A DNA stretch of 64,000 bases from Leeuwenhoekiella aequorea (GTDB lineage Bacteria > Bacteroidota > Bacteroidia > Flavobacteriales > Flavobacteriaceae): positions 62,001 to 126,000 of the forward strand of contig NZ_QOVM01000004.1 in NCBI RefSeq assembly GCF_004104375.1. The letters run 5' to 3'. The notes under the pieces were generated by a model that saw only the letters and a list, made by a program, of their open reading frames with translations, was not told the DNA's origin and made no database searches. The number at the start of each line of letters is the position of its first letter. The stretch's first letter is position 1. Made by a program: the position numbers and the translations under genes. Below are positions 44,462 to 54,371 of this stretch, piece after piece.

Positions 44462-45674
44462 ACACATACTTCTTATAATATTGCTGGCAACAGGTGGTCT
44501 GGCGGCACAAACTAATGCACTTTCAAATTCCCCGTACTCGCTTTTTGGAGCAGGTATCCCTAACACCTTTAGTACCGGGAAAACAAATGCTTTGGGTGGT
44601 GCCGGGATTGCCTTAAAATCAGACAACTCCTTAAATAGTTTAAATGCCGCTTCATTAGGAGCTATGCCACTAAATCATTTTTATTTTGATATAGGTTACA
44701 CCTCCCAATTATTTAATCTTAATGAAGGAGCAGGGACATCTAAACAAACAAACTCAACTTTTTCAAATCTTGCATTAGCGTTTCCGGTAACTACAAAATC
44801 TGCAGTAAGTGTTGTACTCGCTCCTTATAGTAATGTAGGATATGATATTACGGGTATTGAACACAGTATCGAAGGTTCAACAGAATTTTACTCATCAGAT
44901 GTAAGTGGTAATGGATCTTTAAATTCGCTGGATTTAAATTATGGTTACGCTGTATTTAATAATTTTCGTCTCGGTATAACTGGCTCTTATTTCTTCGGAA
45001 AAACAGAACAGACAGAATACAATACTATTTATGACTATTCCTTAGATATTCAACGTGAAAATAGATATTCAGGATATAGACTGGGGATGGGATTACAATA
45101 TGAAGTGACCGAAAAAATAGCAATAGGAAGTACTGTAAAATTACCTTCACAATTAAAAACTACCCAAAATAGTATCATCACGCAAGATTATGCTGATGCG
45201 ATTACTGAAGATACATCGGTAAAAGATTTTGAACTTCCTCTAGAAGTAGGAATAGGTACCGAATTTAAATTCGGAAAAAGCTATGCGGTCTATGCAGACT
45301 ATACCCGTAAACTATGGTCTGATACAGATCAAGAATTGGGCTACGGCACCCTAATTGATCAAAATATTTTTAAAACCGGATTAACATTCACACCAAAACC
45401 CGGAAGTATATATTACTGGGAAAATGTAGAATACCGCGCCGGACTTAATTATGATACCGGCTATTTAAATCTTTCTGGAGCTGATGTTAAAAATTATTCG
45501 ATGAGCGTGGGAGTAGGTCTTCCTATTAGCCGAAGCGGTTCTAAGCTTAATTTAATGTATTCGTATGGACAGAATGGTGAATTAGCAAACGGGCTCATAC
45601 GTGAGAATATTCATTCGCTTTCTATAAACTTTAGCTTAGATGGTATCTGGTTTGTAAAATCTAAATACAATTAA
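44454..45674 (+). CDS. outer-membrane beta-barrel protein (FadL-like fold), unknown substrate
   Basis: 406 residues from ATG 44454, which overlaps the DUF4270 stop by 8 bases. Signal peptide to LAAQ, then NSPYSLFGAGIPNTFSTGKTNALGGAGIAL, an opening typical of Bacteroidota FadL-like barrel proteins, followed by regular beta-strands. The C-terminal strand is SLSINFSLDGIWFVKSKYN. Transport of a hydrophobic compound is possible by fold but nothing identifies it. Its stop codon overlaps that of the converging gene. Confidence 0.7.
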   Translation: MNKHILLIILLATGGLAAQTNALSNSPYSLFGAGIPNTFSTGKTNALGGAGIALKSDNSLNSLNAASLGAMPLNHFYFDIGYTSQLFNLNEGAGTSKQTNSTFSNLALAFPVTTKSAVSVVLAPYSNVGYDITGIEHSIEGSTEFYSSDVSGNGSLNSLDLNYGYAVFNNFRLGITGSYFFGKTEQTEYNTIYDYSLDIQRENRYSGYRLGMGLQYEVTEKIAIGSTVKLPSQLKTTQNSIITQDYADAITEDTSVKDFELPLEVGIGTEFKFGKSYAVYADYTRKLWSDTDQELGYGTLIDQNIFKTGLTFTPKPGSIYYWENVEYRAGLNYDTGYLNLSGADVKNYSMSVGVGLPISRSGSKLNLMYSYGQNGELANGLIRENIHSLSINFSLDGIWFVKSKYN

Positions 45675-46513
45675 AGAATCTTAACTTCTAATAGGGTCGC
45701 TTTACCTCCAGCCCCTTCATTAGAAATATAGAGTTTTCCATCTGGTGTAAAGGTGATGCCTTCTGGCTGCGGAAAATGCTTCTTATCTAGCTTTATAACC
45801 TTTGTGATTGTGCCGGTCGCATCGAGTATTAAAAGTTTTGGGTTTACACCTTCAAGCATATAAATCTTACTATCTAGAGGATTAATAGCTAAATCTGAAG
45901 GTCGAAAGGTTTTAGAACTTTTCTTTTCTTGATAATCTTTTAGCGCCTTATCCTTCATATCAATTCTGAAAATTAAATCTGCTAACATGGTCTGTCCTTT
46001 TAAATCAAAGGCATAGACACCCTTTATGTTTTCATCGTTAGGATCTTCATCTTTTGGAGCGATTAACAAGCGGTTTCTTTTAGAATCCAGAGCTAAAGTT
46101 TCTACATTATTTTTGTGCGATAGCGCAGATTGATAGGTTTTAATTGTGCGCTTGTTTGACTTATAATTAAGTACTTCAAATAACAAGCCATCACTACGCA
46201 TGACATACGCATTAGCGCCATTTATAGCAATTCCTTCATAATCTCCCTTATCTGCAAATTCAATTTCAGTAGTTATTTCTTTTGCCTTCAAATCATAAAT
46301 AAAAATAATACCGTCTTCATCTTCAACGGCAGCAATTTTATTATCACCTATCCAGTCTATTCCGGAAACTTCCCGAAGTACATTTGGTAATTCCCAGGTA
46401 TTGAGTATTTCAATTTGGCTTTCTTTAGAACTATAAAATGATTTGCCAGGCAAAACAAAAGCTGAAATGATTCCTAAAATACCTACAAGACTTATTAATT
46501 TTATCAACTTCAT
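45671..46513 (-). CDS. SdiA-regulated/YjiK-like beta-propeller protein
   Basis: 280 residues with an N-terminal signal or anchor (about 5-22). EVSGIDWIGDNKIAAVEDEDGIIFIYDL and FADKGDYEGIAINGANAYVMRSDGLLFEV match the SdiA-regulated (YjiK) propeller, which also shares features with phytase-like propellers. The final FPQPEGITFTPDGKLYISNEG is conserved. Function unknown. It converges on the barrel gene, and its stop codon (45671-45673) overlaps the other stop (45672-45674). Confidence 0.75.
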   Translation of the reverse strand: MKLIKLISLVGILGIISAFVLPGKSFYSSKESQIEILNTWELPNVLREVSGIDWIGDNKIAAVEDEDGIIFIYDLKAKEITTEIEFADKGDYEGIAINGANAYVMRSDGLLFEVLNYKSNKRTIKTYQSALSHKNNVETLALDSKRNRLLIAPKDEDPNDENIKGVYAFDLKGQTMLADLIFRIDMKDKALKDYQEKKSSKTFRPSDLAINPLDSKIYMLEGVNPKLLILDATGTITKVIKLDKKHFPQPEGITFTPDGKLYISNEGAGGKATLLEVKIL

Positions 46514-46830
46514 ATTTAAATTTTAAAGATATTTTCTTCTAGATAGCGTCACGTTATACAAAGTTCGTAACCTACATTTTCAATTTTCTTAAATCGGTGC
46601 AAATCTTATGCCTTTGAGTGGATATCAATAAAAGATTATGACTAAGTTCCGTTCTAGTTAGAAAAAGCTCGATACTTAATGAAAGATAGAGCTGAATAAC
46701 ATTAAAAATCTAAAATAGGTGTTACGTTATAGCTTTTTAATAATTTTAAACCAACTACATACACATACTATTAAAATCATTTTAAAACCTCAATCCACTG
46801 GTTTTAAATAGATAACTAATTATACCCTGA
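46514..46830. other. intergenic region before the PUL regulator
   Basis: 317 bases between divergent genes, AT-rich. Both promoters should lie here, but I see no exact TTTG-N19-TAnnTTTG match. The words CACGTTATA and TACGTTATA occur at about 46551 and 46721 and may be a shared short motif. No open frame or hairpin stands out. Confidence 0.4.
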
Positions 46831-49581
46831 ATGTTCAAAAAATCAAAACCTTTATTTCTAGTTATTCTTGTTTTGTTGTTTGGTCATTTTTGCAGCCTCG
46901 CACAAAATTTTTTGCCTCCCGTTACAAGTTATAATAGCAGTGATTATAGTGCTGCTAGTCAAAATTGGGGATTAAGCGCAGATGCAAATGGCACTTTGTA
47001 TGCAGCAAATAACGAAGGACTTTTACGTTTTGACGGTCAGCGATGGGAGTTATACACCTTACCTAATAAAACTATTTTACGCTCTGTATTTTGTTTAGGA
47101 ACTCGTATTTATACCGGTTCTTATGAAGAATTCGGTTATTGGACTAATGATGAATTTGGATCTCTTGAGTACACTTCGCTTTCACCACTTATAAAAAGTA
47201 AATATGCTAATGAAGAGTTCTGGCAAATTACAGCCTGGAAAGATAAGGTCATTTTTAGATCCTTTGGAAATCTATACATCTACGATGGAGAAAGTATAAA
47301 AACCTACAAACCTTCTGAAATTATAACAGCACTAAATGTAGTAAACAATCAATTATTCTTAGGAACAAACTCTGGTAGAATTATCGAGTTCACTTCTGGA
47401 AAATTCAATGCACGTACCTCTACAAATACAAATCAAACAGCTATTATAGAATTAACTAACTATAAAAATACATCTCTAGCCGGCACTCGTACAAAAGGCC
47501 TTTTTACCATAGAAGATGATAAACTAGTACCCTGGGGAAGTGAAAACTTAACTCGCTTTCTTGAAGTAAACGAACTTAACAAAGTTGAAGTTTTTAATGA
47601 CGACTTATTAATCATAGGTACGGTAAAAGGGGGTATCATTTATTACAACCCCAAAACAGGAGCAATAAAAAATCATTATCGTCAAAATGGTTTGCAAAAT
47701 AATACGGTGCTTTCCCTTCATAAAGACCACCGCAAAATATGGATAGGGCTTGATAATGGTATAGACGCCGTATTGCCAGACGCACCTATTCAATATTTAT
47801 TAGATAACACCGGCCAGATTGGAGCTGTGTATGACATTGCCTTTTATAAAAATCAACTCTACGTAGGTAGCAACACAGGAGTTCATAAGGTTACAGATGA
47901 TGGAATTTACTTTATTCCGGGATCACAAGGACAAGTATGGAACTTCAGCGAGGTTAACAATAGGTTATTTGTAAACCATAACTTGGGTATGTTTGAGCTT
48001 CTTAACGATCACCTCTACTCAATATCAGGACCATCGGGCAGCTACAGTGTAACACCGGTACCCGGTACCAATACATTTTTAAACAACACTTATAATGGTC
48101 TAAAGCAATACGCAACAACCTCTACTGGAATAGAATCACTTACTTTATCAAACGCAAGTGGATCTCCAGTAGAGAAAGTAATCTTTGAGGACAAAAACTA
48201 CTTCTGGGCGGCACATCCATACAAGGGATTCTACAGAGCAAAATACGATGCTAAGAATCAAAAAATAATAGACAAAGAGTCGTTTAACAACTCCACCAAT
48301 TTACTTGCATCTAAGACTAAAATGCATAAAATTGAAGGTGAAATTTCATTTTACAATGCCGGTAATTGGTATAGATACAACAGTATTAACGATAACCTAG
48401 AGCCTTTTGCAGACTTAAAAGATTATAAATCTTTTTCACTTGTAAGTAATCAGAATAACAAATACTGGTTTAAAAATCAAAAAGGTAATGGTCTCATTTA
48501 TACCGACTTTATTAATGATAGTATCTATATTTACGAACCTCTTCTTGAAGAGCGCGTTATCAAAAACTATGAGCGGGTAATTGCGCATAATGATAGCATC
48601 TATTATATCACACTAAATGAAGGTTTTGGAAGGATAAATCTTAATGAACTTCAGGCAAACACTGCCGCCCTAGACTTACAGAAGCCCATTTTAAACAAAA
48701 TTCAAACATCAAATAAGGTATTGGCATTAAATGCTAATAATTATGAAATAGAGTATAAAGAGGCCGGCACTGTGCAATTTAATATAGCAACGCCTGCGCT
48801 ACACAAACCCGAATTTTTATACACCCTATCTAATGGAACTGAAGCCCATTTTACAGGACCTCTAATATTTCAGAATTTACAATCGGGTAAATACACACTA
48901 CAAATATGGCCTCTAGCAAATGGTCAAAAAGGAAACACTCCCCTAACCATAGATTTTATAATTAAAAGACCGTGGTACTTGTCTAATGTAATGGTAGTAC
49001 TGTATGTGCTGTTACTTTTTGGAATTATAATTGTCATTGCTCTTTACAATAAGAAAAAACTAAACTACCATCGTAGAGAATTAGAAGAACGCCTTTTAAA
49101 AGAACAGGAGCGCAAAAATCAAATTGCAGAACGCAACAATCTGCTACAAGAGATAAACACAAAACGAAAAGAACTTGCAAATACGACGTATCTCGCAGCA
49201 AAAAGAAATAGTAGTTTGATAGATATTAAAAATGAATTAGAAGAAGTAAAATCTTCAGGCATTAATCCTAAAAAAGTTTCCACCATCCAGAGTAAAATAA
49301 ATCACATTATAGATACGAAGGATAACTGGAAGATTTTTGAAACAACATTTAAAGAAATAAATGATGACTTCTTTCAGAAATTATTGGCAGATCATCCTAA
49401 TTTGAGTTCGAAGGATTTAAAACTTTGTGCCTACTTAAAAATGAATTTAACTACAAAAGAGATTGCTCCTTTGATGGCAATATCTGTTCGTGGAGTAGAA
49501 ATTCACCGCTACCGTTTACGCAAAAAACTGGATATAAATAGTGGTAAGAATTTATCAAAATATCTCATCAAAAATTACTAA
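46831..49581 (+). CDS. transmembrane sensor-regulator: propeller, Y_Y_Y, LuxR-type HTH
   Basis: 916 residues. Signal sequence (to CSLAQ) and a large periplasmic beta-propeller (about 25-620; repeated IWIGLDNGIDAV, LYAANNEGLLRFDGQRWELYT types). A Y_Y_Y immunoglobulin-like domain (about 635-710) and one membrane helix (about 719-742) come next. A coiled coil (about 745-830) leads to a LuxR-type helix-turn-helix (about 854-916; LSSKDLKLCAYLKMNLTTKEIAPLM, RGVEIHRYRLRKKL). It has the periplasmic architecture of hybrid two-component PUL sensors but no kinase or receiver, so it should act as a one-component regulator. It lies directly upstream of the SusC-like gene. Confidence 0.87.
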   Translation: MFKKSKPLFLVILVLLFGHFCSLAQNFLPPVTSYNSSDYSAASQNWGLSADANGTLYAANNEGLLRFDGQRWELYTLPNKTILRSVFCLGTRIYTGSYEEFGYWTNDEFGSLEYTSLSPLIKSKYANEEFWQITAWKDKVIFRSFGNLYIYDGESIKTYKPSEIITALNVVNNQLFLGTNSGRIIEFTSGKFNARTSTNTNQTAIIELTNYKNTSLAGTRTKGLFTIEDDKLVPWGSENLTRFLEVNELNKVEVFNDDLLIIGTVKGGIIYYNPKTGAIKNHYRQNGLQNNTVLSLHKDHRKIWIGLDNGIDAVLPDAPIQYLLDNTGQIGAVYDIAFYKNQLYVGSNTGVHKVTDDGIYFIPGSQGQVWNFSEVNNRLFVNHNLGMFELLNDHLYSISGPSGSYSVTPVPGTNTFLNNTYNGLKQYATTSTGIESLTLSNASGSPVEKVIFEDKNYFWAAHPYKGFYRAKYDAKNQKIIDKESFNNSTNLLASKTKMHKIEGEISFYNAGNWYRYNSINDNLEPFADLKDYKSFSLVSNQNNKYWFKNQKGNGLIYTDFINDSIYIYEPLLEERVIKNYERVIAHNDSIYYITLNEGFGRINLNELQANTAALDLQKPILNKIQTSNKVLALNANNYEIEYKEAGTVQFNIATPALHKPEFLYTLSNGTEAHFTGPLIFQNLQSGKYTLQIWPLANGQKGNTPLTIDFIIKRPWYLSNVMVVLYVLLLFGIIIVIALYNKKKLNYHRRELEERLLKEQERKNQIAERNNLLQEINTKRKELANTTYLAAKRNSSLIDIKNELEEVKSSGINPKKVSTIQSKINHIIDTKDNWKIFETTFKEINDDFFQKLLADHPNLSSKDLKLCAYLKMNLTTKEIAPLMAISVRGVEIHRYRLRKKLDINSGKNLSKYLIKNY

Positions 49582-49594
49582 ATTCTCATACTTC

Positions 49595-49614
49595 AATGCG
49601 TAAATTAACGCATT
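49595..49614. promoter_or_regulatory. inverted repeat downstream of the regulator gene
   Basis: AATGCGT-N6-ACGCATT, perfect 7-base arms, 14 bases after the regulator stop. There is no T-run, so it may be a weak terminator or an operator of the PUL. Confidence 0.4.
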
Positions 49615-49632
49615 AATACTTTCTCATTACTA

Positions 49633-49724
49633 CATCAAAACTGTTTACGAAAACGTTATATACAATTATTTTATTTTGTATTGTATTGATAATCAGTAAT
49701 TTTTATTTTATTAACGTTTTGATG
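49633..49724 (+). promoter_or_regulatory. candidate PUL promoter with inverted operator-like sites
   Basis: CATCAAAAC at 49633 and AAAACGTTA at 49650-49658 reappear on the other strand as TAACGTTTTGATG at 49712-49724. Between them lies TTTG (49675-49678)-N18-TAATTTTT (49697-49704), one base short and one mismatch from the consensus. The layout suits regulation of susC by the upstream LuxR-type protein. Evidence is pattern only. Confidence 0.4.
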
Positions 49725-49805
49725 TATTTGTTATGTACTGTTATTCATTTATAACTCCCCTATATTCACGCTCAGATAACAAATACTAATTCAAATATAG
49801 TGCGT

Positions 49806-52800
49806 ATGAAACTTAAAATAACCTTTCTGTTATTGCTGACGCTTGCTACTTTTAGCATGAACGCGCAGGAATCAAAAACAGTTACGGGTACTGTTAAAGA
49901 CACTCGAGATGTTCCGCTTCCGGGAGCAGAAGTTAAAGTTGTTGATAAGAACAACTATGCGATTACCGATTTTGATGGAAACTTTTCTCTAGAAGTTTCT
50001 GTAGGAGATCAAGTGCGAGTAACCTATTTAGGTTTTCAAGCTCAAACGTTTTCTATAACTAATGACGCAACTTATAATATAACGTTGCAAGATGATTCTA
50101 ATGAATTAGAAGAAGTAGTGGTCGTAGGTTATGGAAACCAGAAAAAATCTGACATTACTGGGGCGATTGTTTCAGTTAAGAGTGAAGAGATTACAAAATC
50201 TCCTGCAACTTCAGCTATTCAATCTGTACAGGGTAAAGTTGCTGGTGTAAATATCATCGCAAACGATGCACCTGGCTCTACTCCTACAGTACTTATGCGT
50301 GGTTTAGGAACTGCTGAAGGTGGTCGTTCTCCACTTTATATTGTAGATGGTCAGCCATTAAGCGATATACGAAGCATTAACCCGAATGACATTGAGTCAA
50401 TAGATTTCCTTAAGGGTGCTTCTTATGCTAACATTTATGGTATACGTGCTGCAAATGGTGTGATTTTAGTTACAACAAAACGTGGTAAAAAAGGAAAGAC
50501 TGTATTTTCTTTTGAGTCGTATTATGGTGCTAAAACAACACTTAACCAAGTTAAAATGGCTAATGCACAACAATACACACAATACTTCAATGAAGAAAGT
50601 GCAGCAAATGGAGGTTTTCTTTTAGATGAAAACCAGCGTTATGATACAGACTGGTATGATGAACTTCTTCAAACCGGAACTATAAAAAACAATAGCTTTT
50701 CTGTTTCTGGTGCAGGTGAAAACATCGATTACTTTTTAAGCTACAACTTGTATGAAGAGAAAGGAATTTTAGAAGGTCAAAAATACCAGCGTGGTACAAT
50801 ACGTAGCAACAACACCTATCACTTATTCAATGACCGTTTTAGAATCATACAAAATCTAAACATTGCGTATACAAACGAGACTCCAAAACCGTCAGGTGCT
50901 TTTAGTTCTGCGTATCGCCAGTCGCCTTTAGTTCCTGTACGATATGACAATGGATTATTTGGTCAATCATTTGTAAACGAAACTACAGGACAAGTAACTT
51001 TTGAAGGCGCTCCTGGGGATCGCGTTGGTCGTCTTAATACTCATGCTAACCCAGTATCACAAGTGTTTTTTGAAGATACTTACATAAATACAACCAGCCT
51101 TCAAGGTCAGATTACAGCAGAATTTGATATTTCTGAAGATTTGATGCTTTCAACTCGCTTTGGAGCAACTAAATTTTACTCTACAAATCACAGTTTTTCA
51201 GACATTCGTGCAAGCTGGTTAAATGCAGATCCACGTAGAGATGAAGCGTTTTTTGACTTACAACGTACAGATCCTGATGATGATGGGGTAGTTTCTACTG
51301 AATTTGCAAATAACTCATATTCAATCTCACGTACGGAGTCTTACCGTTGGAACGTTGAAGGATTTCTTACTTATTCTAAGGTAATAGGAAAACACGATAT
51401 TAGCGCTACTTTAGGTATTAGCCGTGAAAACTTTAATGGTGGAGAAGTTACTTCTTCTCAAGGTTATGACGTTAGAAATGAGCGCAACCTGAGAAACTTC
51501 AACTTAAGAACAGATCGTTTATTTGACGATAGTATTGGCGGAGATACTTTTCAAAGTACAAACCTTCAGTCTTATTTTGGTCGTGTAGAATATAATTACG
51601 ATTCGCGTTACTACTTACGTGCTGTTTTAAGACGTGATGGAACCAGTGATTTTGTTACCGGTGACGATAACTTTTTTGGATATTTCCCTGCATTCAGTTT
51701 AGGATGGAATATTACAAATGAAGGTTTTATGGAAGATAATGGAGTTCTTGACAATCTTAAAATCTTCGCAGGTTGGGGTAAACTTGGTAACCAGTCAATT
51801 CCATTTAATGCACAAACAATAAATACAGGTGATGGTAGTAGAAATACAAATTATGTTTTCGGTCCTGCTCAAAGCTTAATAATAGGTGCTGCATTAGGTA
51901 CACCGGCAATTCCATTATCGTGGGAGGTGACCGAAGAATTTGAAGTAGGTTTTGACTTTGCATTATTAGATCGCAAATTATCAGGTACTATTGATTACTA
52001 TAACCGATTAAATACGAACGCGATTTTAAATACGCGTCCCGTATTAAACTCAGAATTCTTGAATAACTTCTTTGATGAATCTGCGGAAATATCAAATACA
52101 GGTTTTGAATTTTTAGTAAACTGGAGAGATCAAATAGGATCAGATTTCAGCTATAATGTAGGTTTTAATTTTTCTACAAACGAAAACAAAGTTCAGAATG
52201 TAAAAGCGGCCTATGACGGTGCTACCGGTGGTAGTTTAGGAAATGGTCGTATCACAAAACGTCTTGCAGATGGCCAGCCAATTTTTGCCTGGTGGATGTA
52301 TGAGGCAGATGGTGTATGGCAAACTCAAGAAGAGATAGATGCTAACGCTTCTATAGGAAATGCTTCTCCGGGTCACTTGCGTTACAAAGATCAAAACGAA
52401 GATGGTGTCATAGATGACCGTGATAAAAAGTACTTTGGTTCGTATATACCAACTTACAACTATGGTATCAACATAGGTGCTAACTACAAAAACTTTGATT
52501 TAAGTGTTGCTGGTTTTGGTGTAGGCGGAAACAAAGTTTACAACGGTTTATACAATACAAGATTAGGTGGTGAAAACATCAGCGAAGAGATCTTTAACAA
52601 CCGTTGGACAGGTCCAGGTTCTACAAATACAGACCCGGGTGCAGATCGTGATGTTGAAGCTTCTTCATACTACTTAGAAGATGGTTCTTATTTTAGAGTA
52701 AGTAACATCACCTTAGGCTACACGCTTCCAGAAATTAAATTCGTTAACAGCGCAAGAATTTATGTAACTGTTCAAAACCCATTTATGATCACAGATTATT

Positions 52801-52916
52801 CAGGATTCACTCCAGAATTAAATCAAAATGGAGATCCTACGGGAACAACAGGTATCGAATTGTCTGCATATCCTAATACCAAGTCATTTATTCTTGGAGC
52901 TAATTTCAAATTGTAA
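49806..52916 (+). CDS. SusC-like TonB-dependent glycan transporter
   Basis: 1036 residues from ATG 49806 (the frame also contains GTG 49800). Signal peptide to SMNAQ, carboxypeptidase-like domain (VTGTVKDTRDVPLPGAEV), TonB box region ELEEVVVVGYGNQKKSDITGAI, plug with FLKGASYANIYGIRAANGVILV and a large barrel. No STN domain, so regulation goes through the separate sensor-regulator. It imports oligosaccharides across the outer membrane with the SusD-like partner 13 bases downstream. First enzyme-linked gene of the PUL. Confidence 0.92.
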   Translation: MKLKITFLLLLTLATFSMNAQESKTVTGTVKDTRDVPLPGAEVKVVDKNNYAITDFDGNFSLEVSVGDQVRVTYLGFQAQTFSITNDATYNITLQDDSNELEEVVVVGYGNQKKSDITGAIVSVKSEEITKSPATSAIQSVQGKVAGVNIIANDAPGSTPTVLMRGLGTAEGGRSPLYIVDGQPLSDIRSINPNDIESIDFLKGASYANIYGIRAANGVILVTTKRGKKGKTVFSFESYYGAKTTLNQVKMANAQQYTQYFNEESAANGGFLLDENQRYDTDWYDELLQTGTIKNNSFSVSGAGENIDYFLSYNLYEEKGILEGQKYQRGTIRSNNTYHLFNDRFRIIQNLNIAYTNETPKPSGAFSSAYRQSPLVPVRYDNGLFGQSFVNETTGQVTFEGAPGDRVGRLNTHANPVSQVFFEDTYINTTSLQGQITAEFDISEDLMLSTRFGATKFYSTNHSFSDIRASWLNADPRRDEAFFDLQRTDPDDDGVVSTEFANNSYSISRTESYRWNVEGFLTYSKVIGKHDISATLGISRENFNGGEVTSSQGYDVRNERNLRNFNLRTDRLFDDSIGGDTFQSTNLQSYFGRVEYNYDSRYYLRAVLRRDGTSDFVTGDDNFFGYFPAFSLGWNITNEGFMEDNGVLDNLKIFAGWGKLGNQSIPFNAQTINTGDGSRNTNYVFGPAQSLIIGAALGTPAIPLSWEVTEEFEVGFDFALLDRKLSGTIDYYNRLNTNAILNTRPVLNSEFLNNFFDESAEISNTGFEFLVNWRDQIGSDFSYNVGFNFSTNENKVQNVKAAYDGATGGSLGNGRITKRLADGQPIFAWWMYEADGVWQTQEEIDANASIGNASPGHLRYKDQNEDGVIDDRDKKYFGSYIPTYNYGINIGANYKNFDLSVAGFGVGGNKVYNGLYNTRLGGENISEEIFNNRWTGPGSTNTDPGADRDVEASSYYLEDGSYFRVSNITLGYTLPEIKFVNSARIYVTVQNPFMITDYSGFTPELNQNGDPTGTTGIELSAYPNTKSFILGANFKL

Positions 52917-52929
52917 AAAATTGAATACT

Positions 52930-54354
52930 ATGATTTATAAACTTAAAATAGCAGCATTAACTCTTGCTACAGGGTTCATGTTTGCAAGCTGCGATGACTT
53001 TGTGGAAGACGTTGAAGTAACAGTTCCTGAAGCAGAAAATAGTGAAGAAGATTTTGAACCAGTAAACTTCTTAACAGGCGTTTATGGTATGCATACAGAT
53101 TTCTCTTATGCATTCTCATATCTTGGAATTACAGAAATGATTTCTGATAATGCAGATAAAGGAAGTTCACCTACAGATTCTGGTACAGATAAAAGAGAAC
53201 TTGATAACTTAACGCATACATCGTCTTCAGTTTCTGTACGTGCAATGTGGACCCAGTGGTATAAAACCATTGGTAGAGCTTCTCAAACAATAGAACTTAC
53301 ACAAGAATATACTGGACAGTCTGCTGCTCCTACTCAACGTGTAATTGCTGAAGCAAAGTTTTTAAGAGCTCTTAATTATTTCTGGTTAGTGCGTTCTTTT
53401 GGAGATGTGCCTTTACAGCATATCGATCTTATTGATCGTGCTCCTGCTTCAGAAGTATATGCTTATATCGAGCAAGACCTTACTGAAGCTATTGCTGCAC
53501 TTCCTAACAAAAACGAGTATTCAAATCTTGATGTAGGTCGTGCTTCTAAAGGTTCGGCTCAGGGTTTACTTGCAAAAGTATACTTGTATCAGGAAAAATG
53601 GCAGCAAGCTGCAGATATGGCCAATAATTTAATTACTTCTGGCCAATATGACTTAGAACCTGATTATGCTACTGTTTGGAGAGCTTCTTCAGAAAATGGA
53701 CCAGAATCAGTTTTTGAAATTCAGGCTCGTGGAGAAATCCCTCAGCATGGTGTTCAACAATATTCTCAAACACAAGGTGCTCGCGGACCTAGTGGATGGG
53801 GATGGGGTTTCAACTCACCTTCACAAAACTTAGAAGATGCTTTTAATGCAGAAGGAGACGTTATTCGTAGAGATGCGACTATCATCTTTGCAGGAGAGAC
53901 ATTATTTGACGGCCGTGAGGTAAGCGCTAGTGTAGAAAACCCTCGTTACAATGAGAAAGCATATTCTTCTGCAAATGCAGGACAAAGTGATGGAGACAAA
54001 AACGTACGTATTCTACGTTTTTCTGAAATCCTACTAATTAGAGCAGAAGCATTAAATGAACTAGGTCAAAGCGCAGCTGCCCTTGTGCCTCTTAACCGTG
54101 TAAGAGCACGTGTAAATTTACCTGCTGTAACTACAACAGATCAAACTGCATTAAGACCCCTTATCTGGAAGGAGCGTCGTCTAGAACTTGCTATGGAGCA
54201 CGACCGTTTTTATGACTTAGTACGTACTGGTCAAGCTAAAACTGCTTTAGCTGCAGATGGTAAAACATTTATAGAAGGGAAACACGAATTGTTCCCTATT
54301 CCAAATGATCAATTAGTACAAACACCAGAAATGACTCAAAATCCGGGTTGGTAA
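52930..54354 (+). CDS. SusD-like glycan-binding lipoprotein
   Basis: 474 residues from ATG 52930. Lipobox FMFASC. RALNYFWLVRSFGDVPLQ is the SusD hallmark and RFSEILLIRAEALNELGQSAAALVPLNRVRARVNLP the C-terminal TPR-like signature, followed by WKERRLELAMEHDRFYDLVRTG. It is the surface lid of the SusC-like channel and binds the polysaccharide. A longer frame from 52828 overlaps susC in another frame and is not preferred. Confidence 0.92.
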   Translation: MIYKLKIAALTLATGFMFASCDDFVEDVEVTVPEAENSEEDFEPVNFLTGVYGMHTDFSYAFSYLGITEMISDNADKGSSPTDSGTDKRELDNLTHTSSSVSVRAMWTQWYKTIGRASQTIELTQEYTGQSAAPTQRVIAEAKFLRALNYFWLVRSFGDVPLQHIDLIDRAPASEVYAYIEQDLTEAIAALPNKNEYSNLDVGRASKGSAQGLLAKVYLYQEKWQQAADMANNLITSGQYDLEPDYATVWRASSENGPESVFEIQARGEIPQHGVQQYSQTQGARGPSGWGWGFNSPSQNLEDAFNAEGDVIRRDATIIFAGETLFDGREVSASVENPRYNEKAYSSANAGQSDGDKNVRILRFSEILLIRAEALNELGQSAAALVPLNRVRARVNLPAVTTTDQTALRPLIWKERRLELAMEHDRFYDLVRTGQAKTALAADGKTFIEGKHELFPIPNDQLVQTPEMTQNPGW

Positions 54355-54371
54355 CTTATTAAAGAAGCTTT

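Noticed and set aside
52828-52929. N-terminal extension of the SusD-like protein
   Set aside because: It overlaps the 3' end of susC in another frame; ATG 52930 directly precedes the lipoprotein signal.
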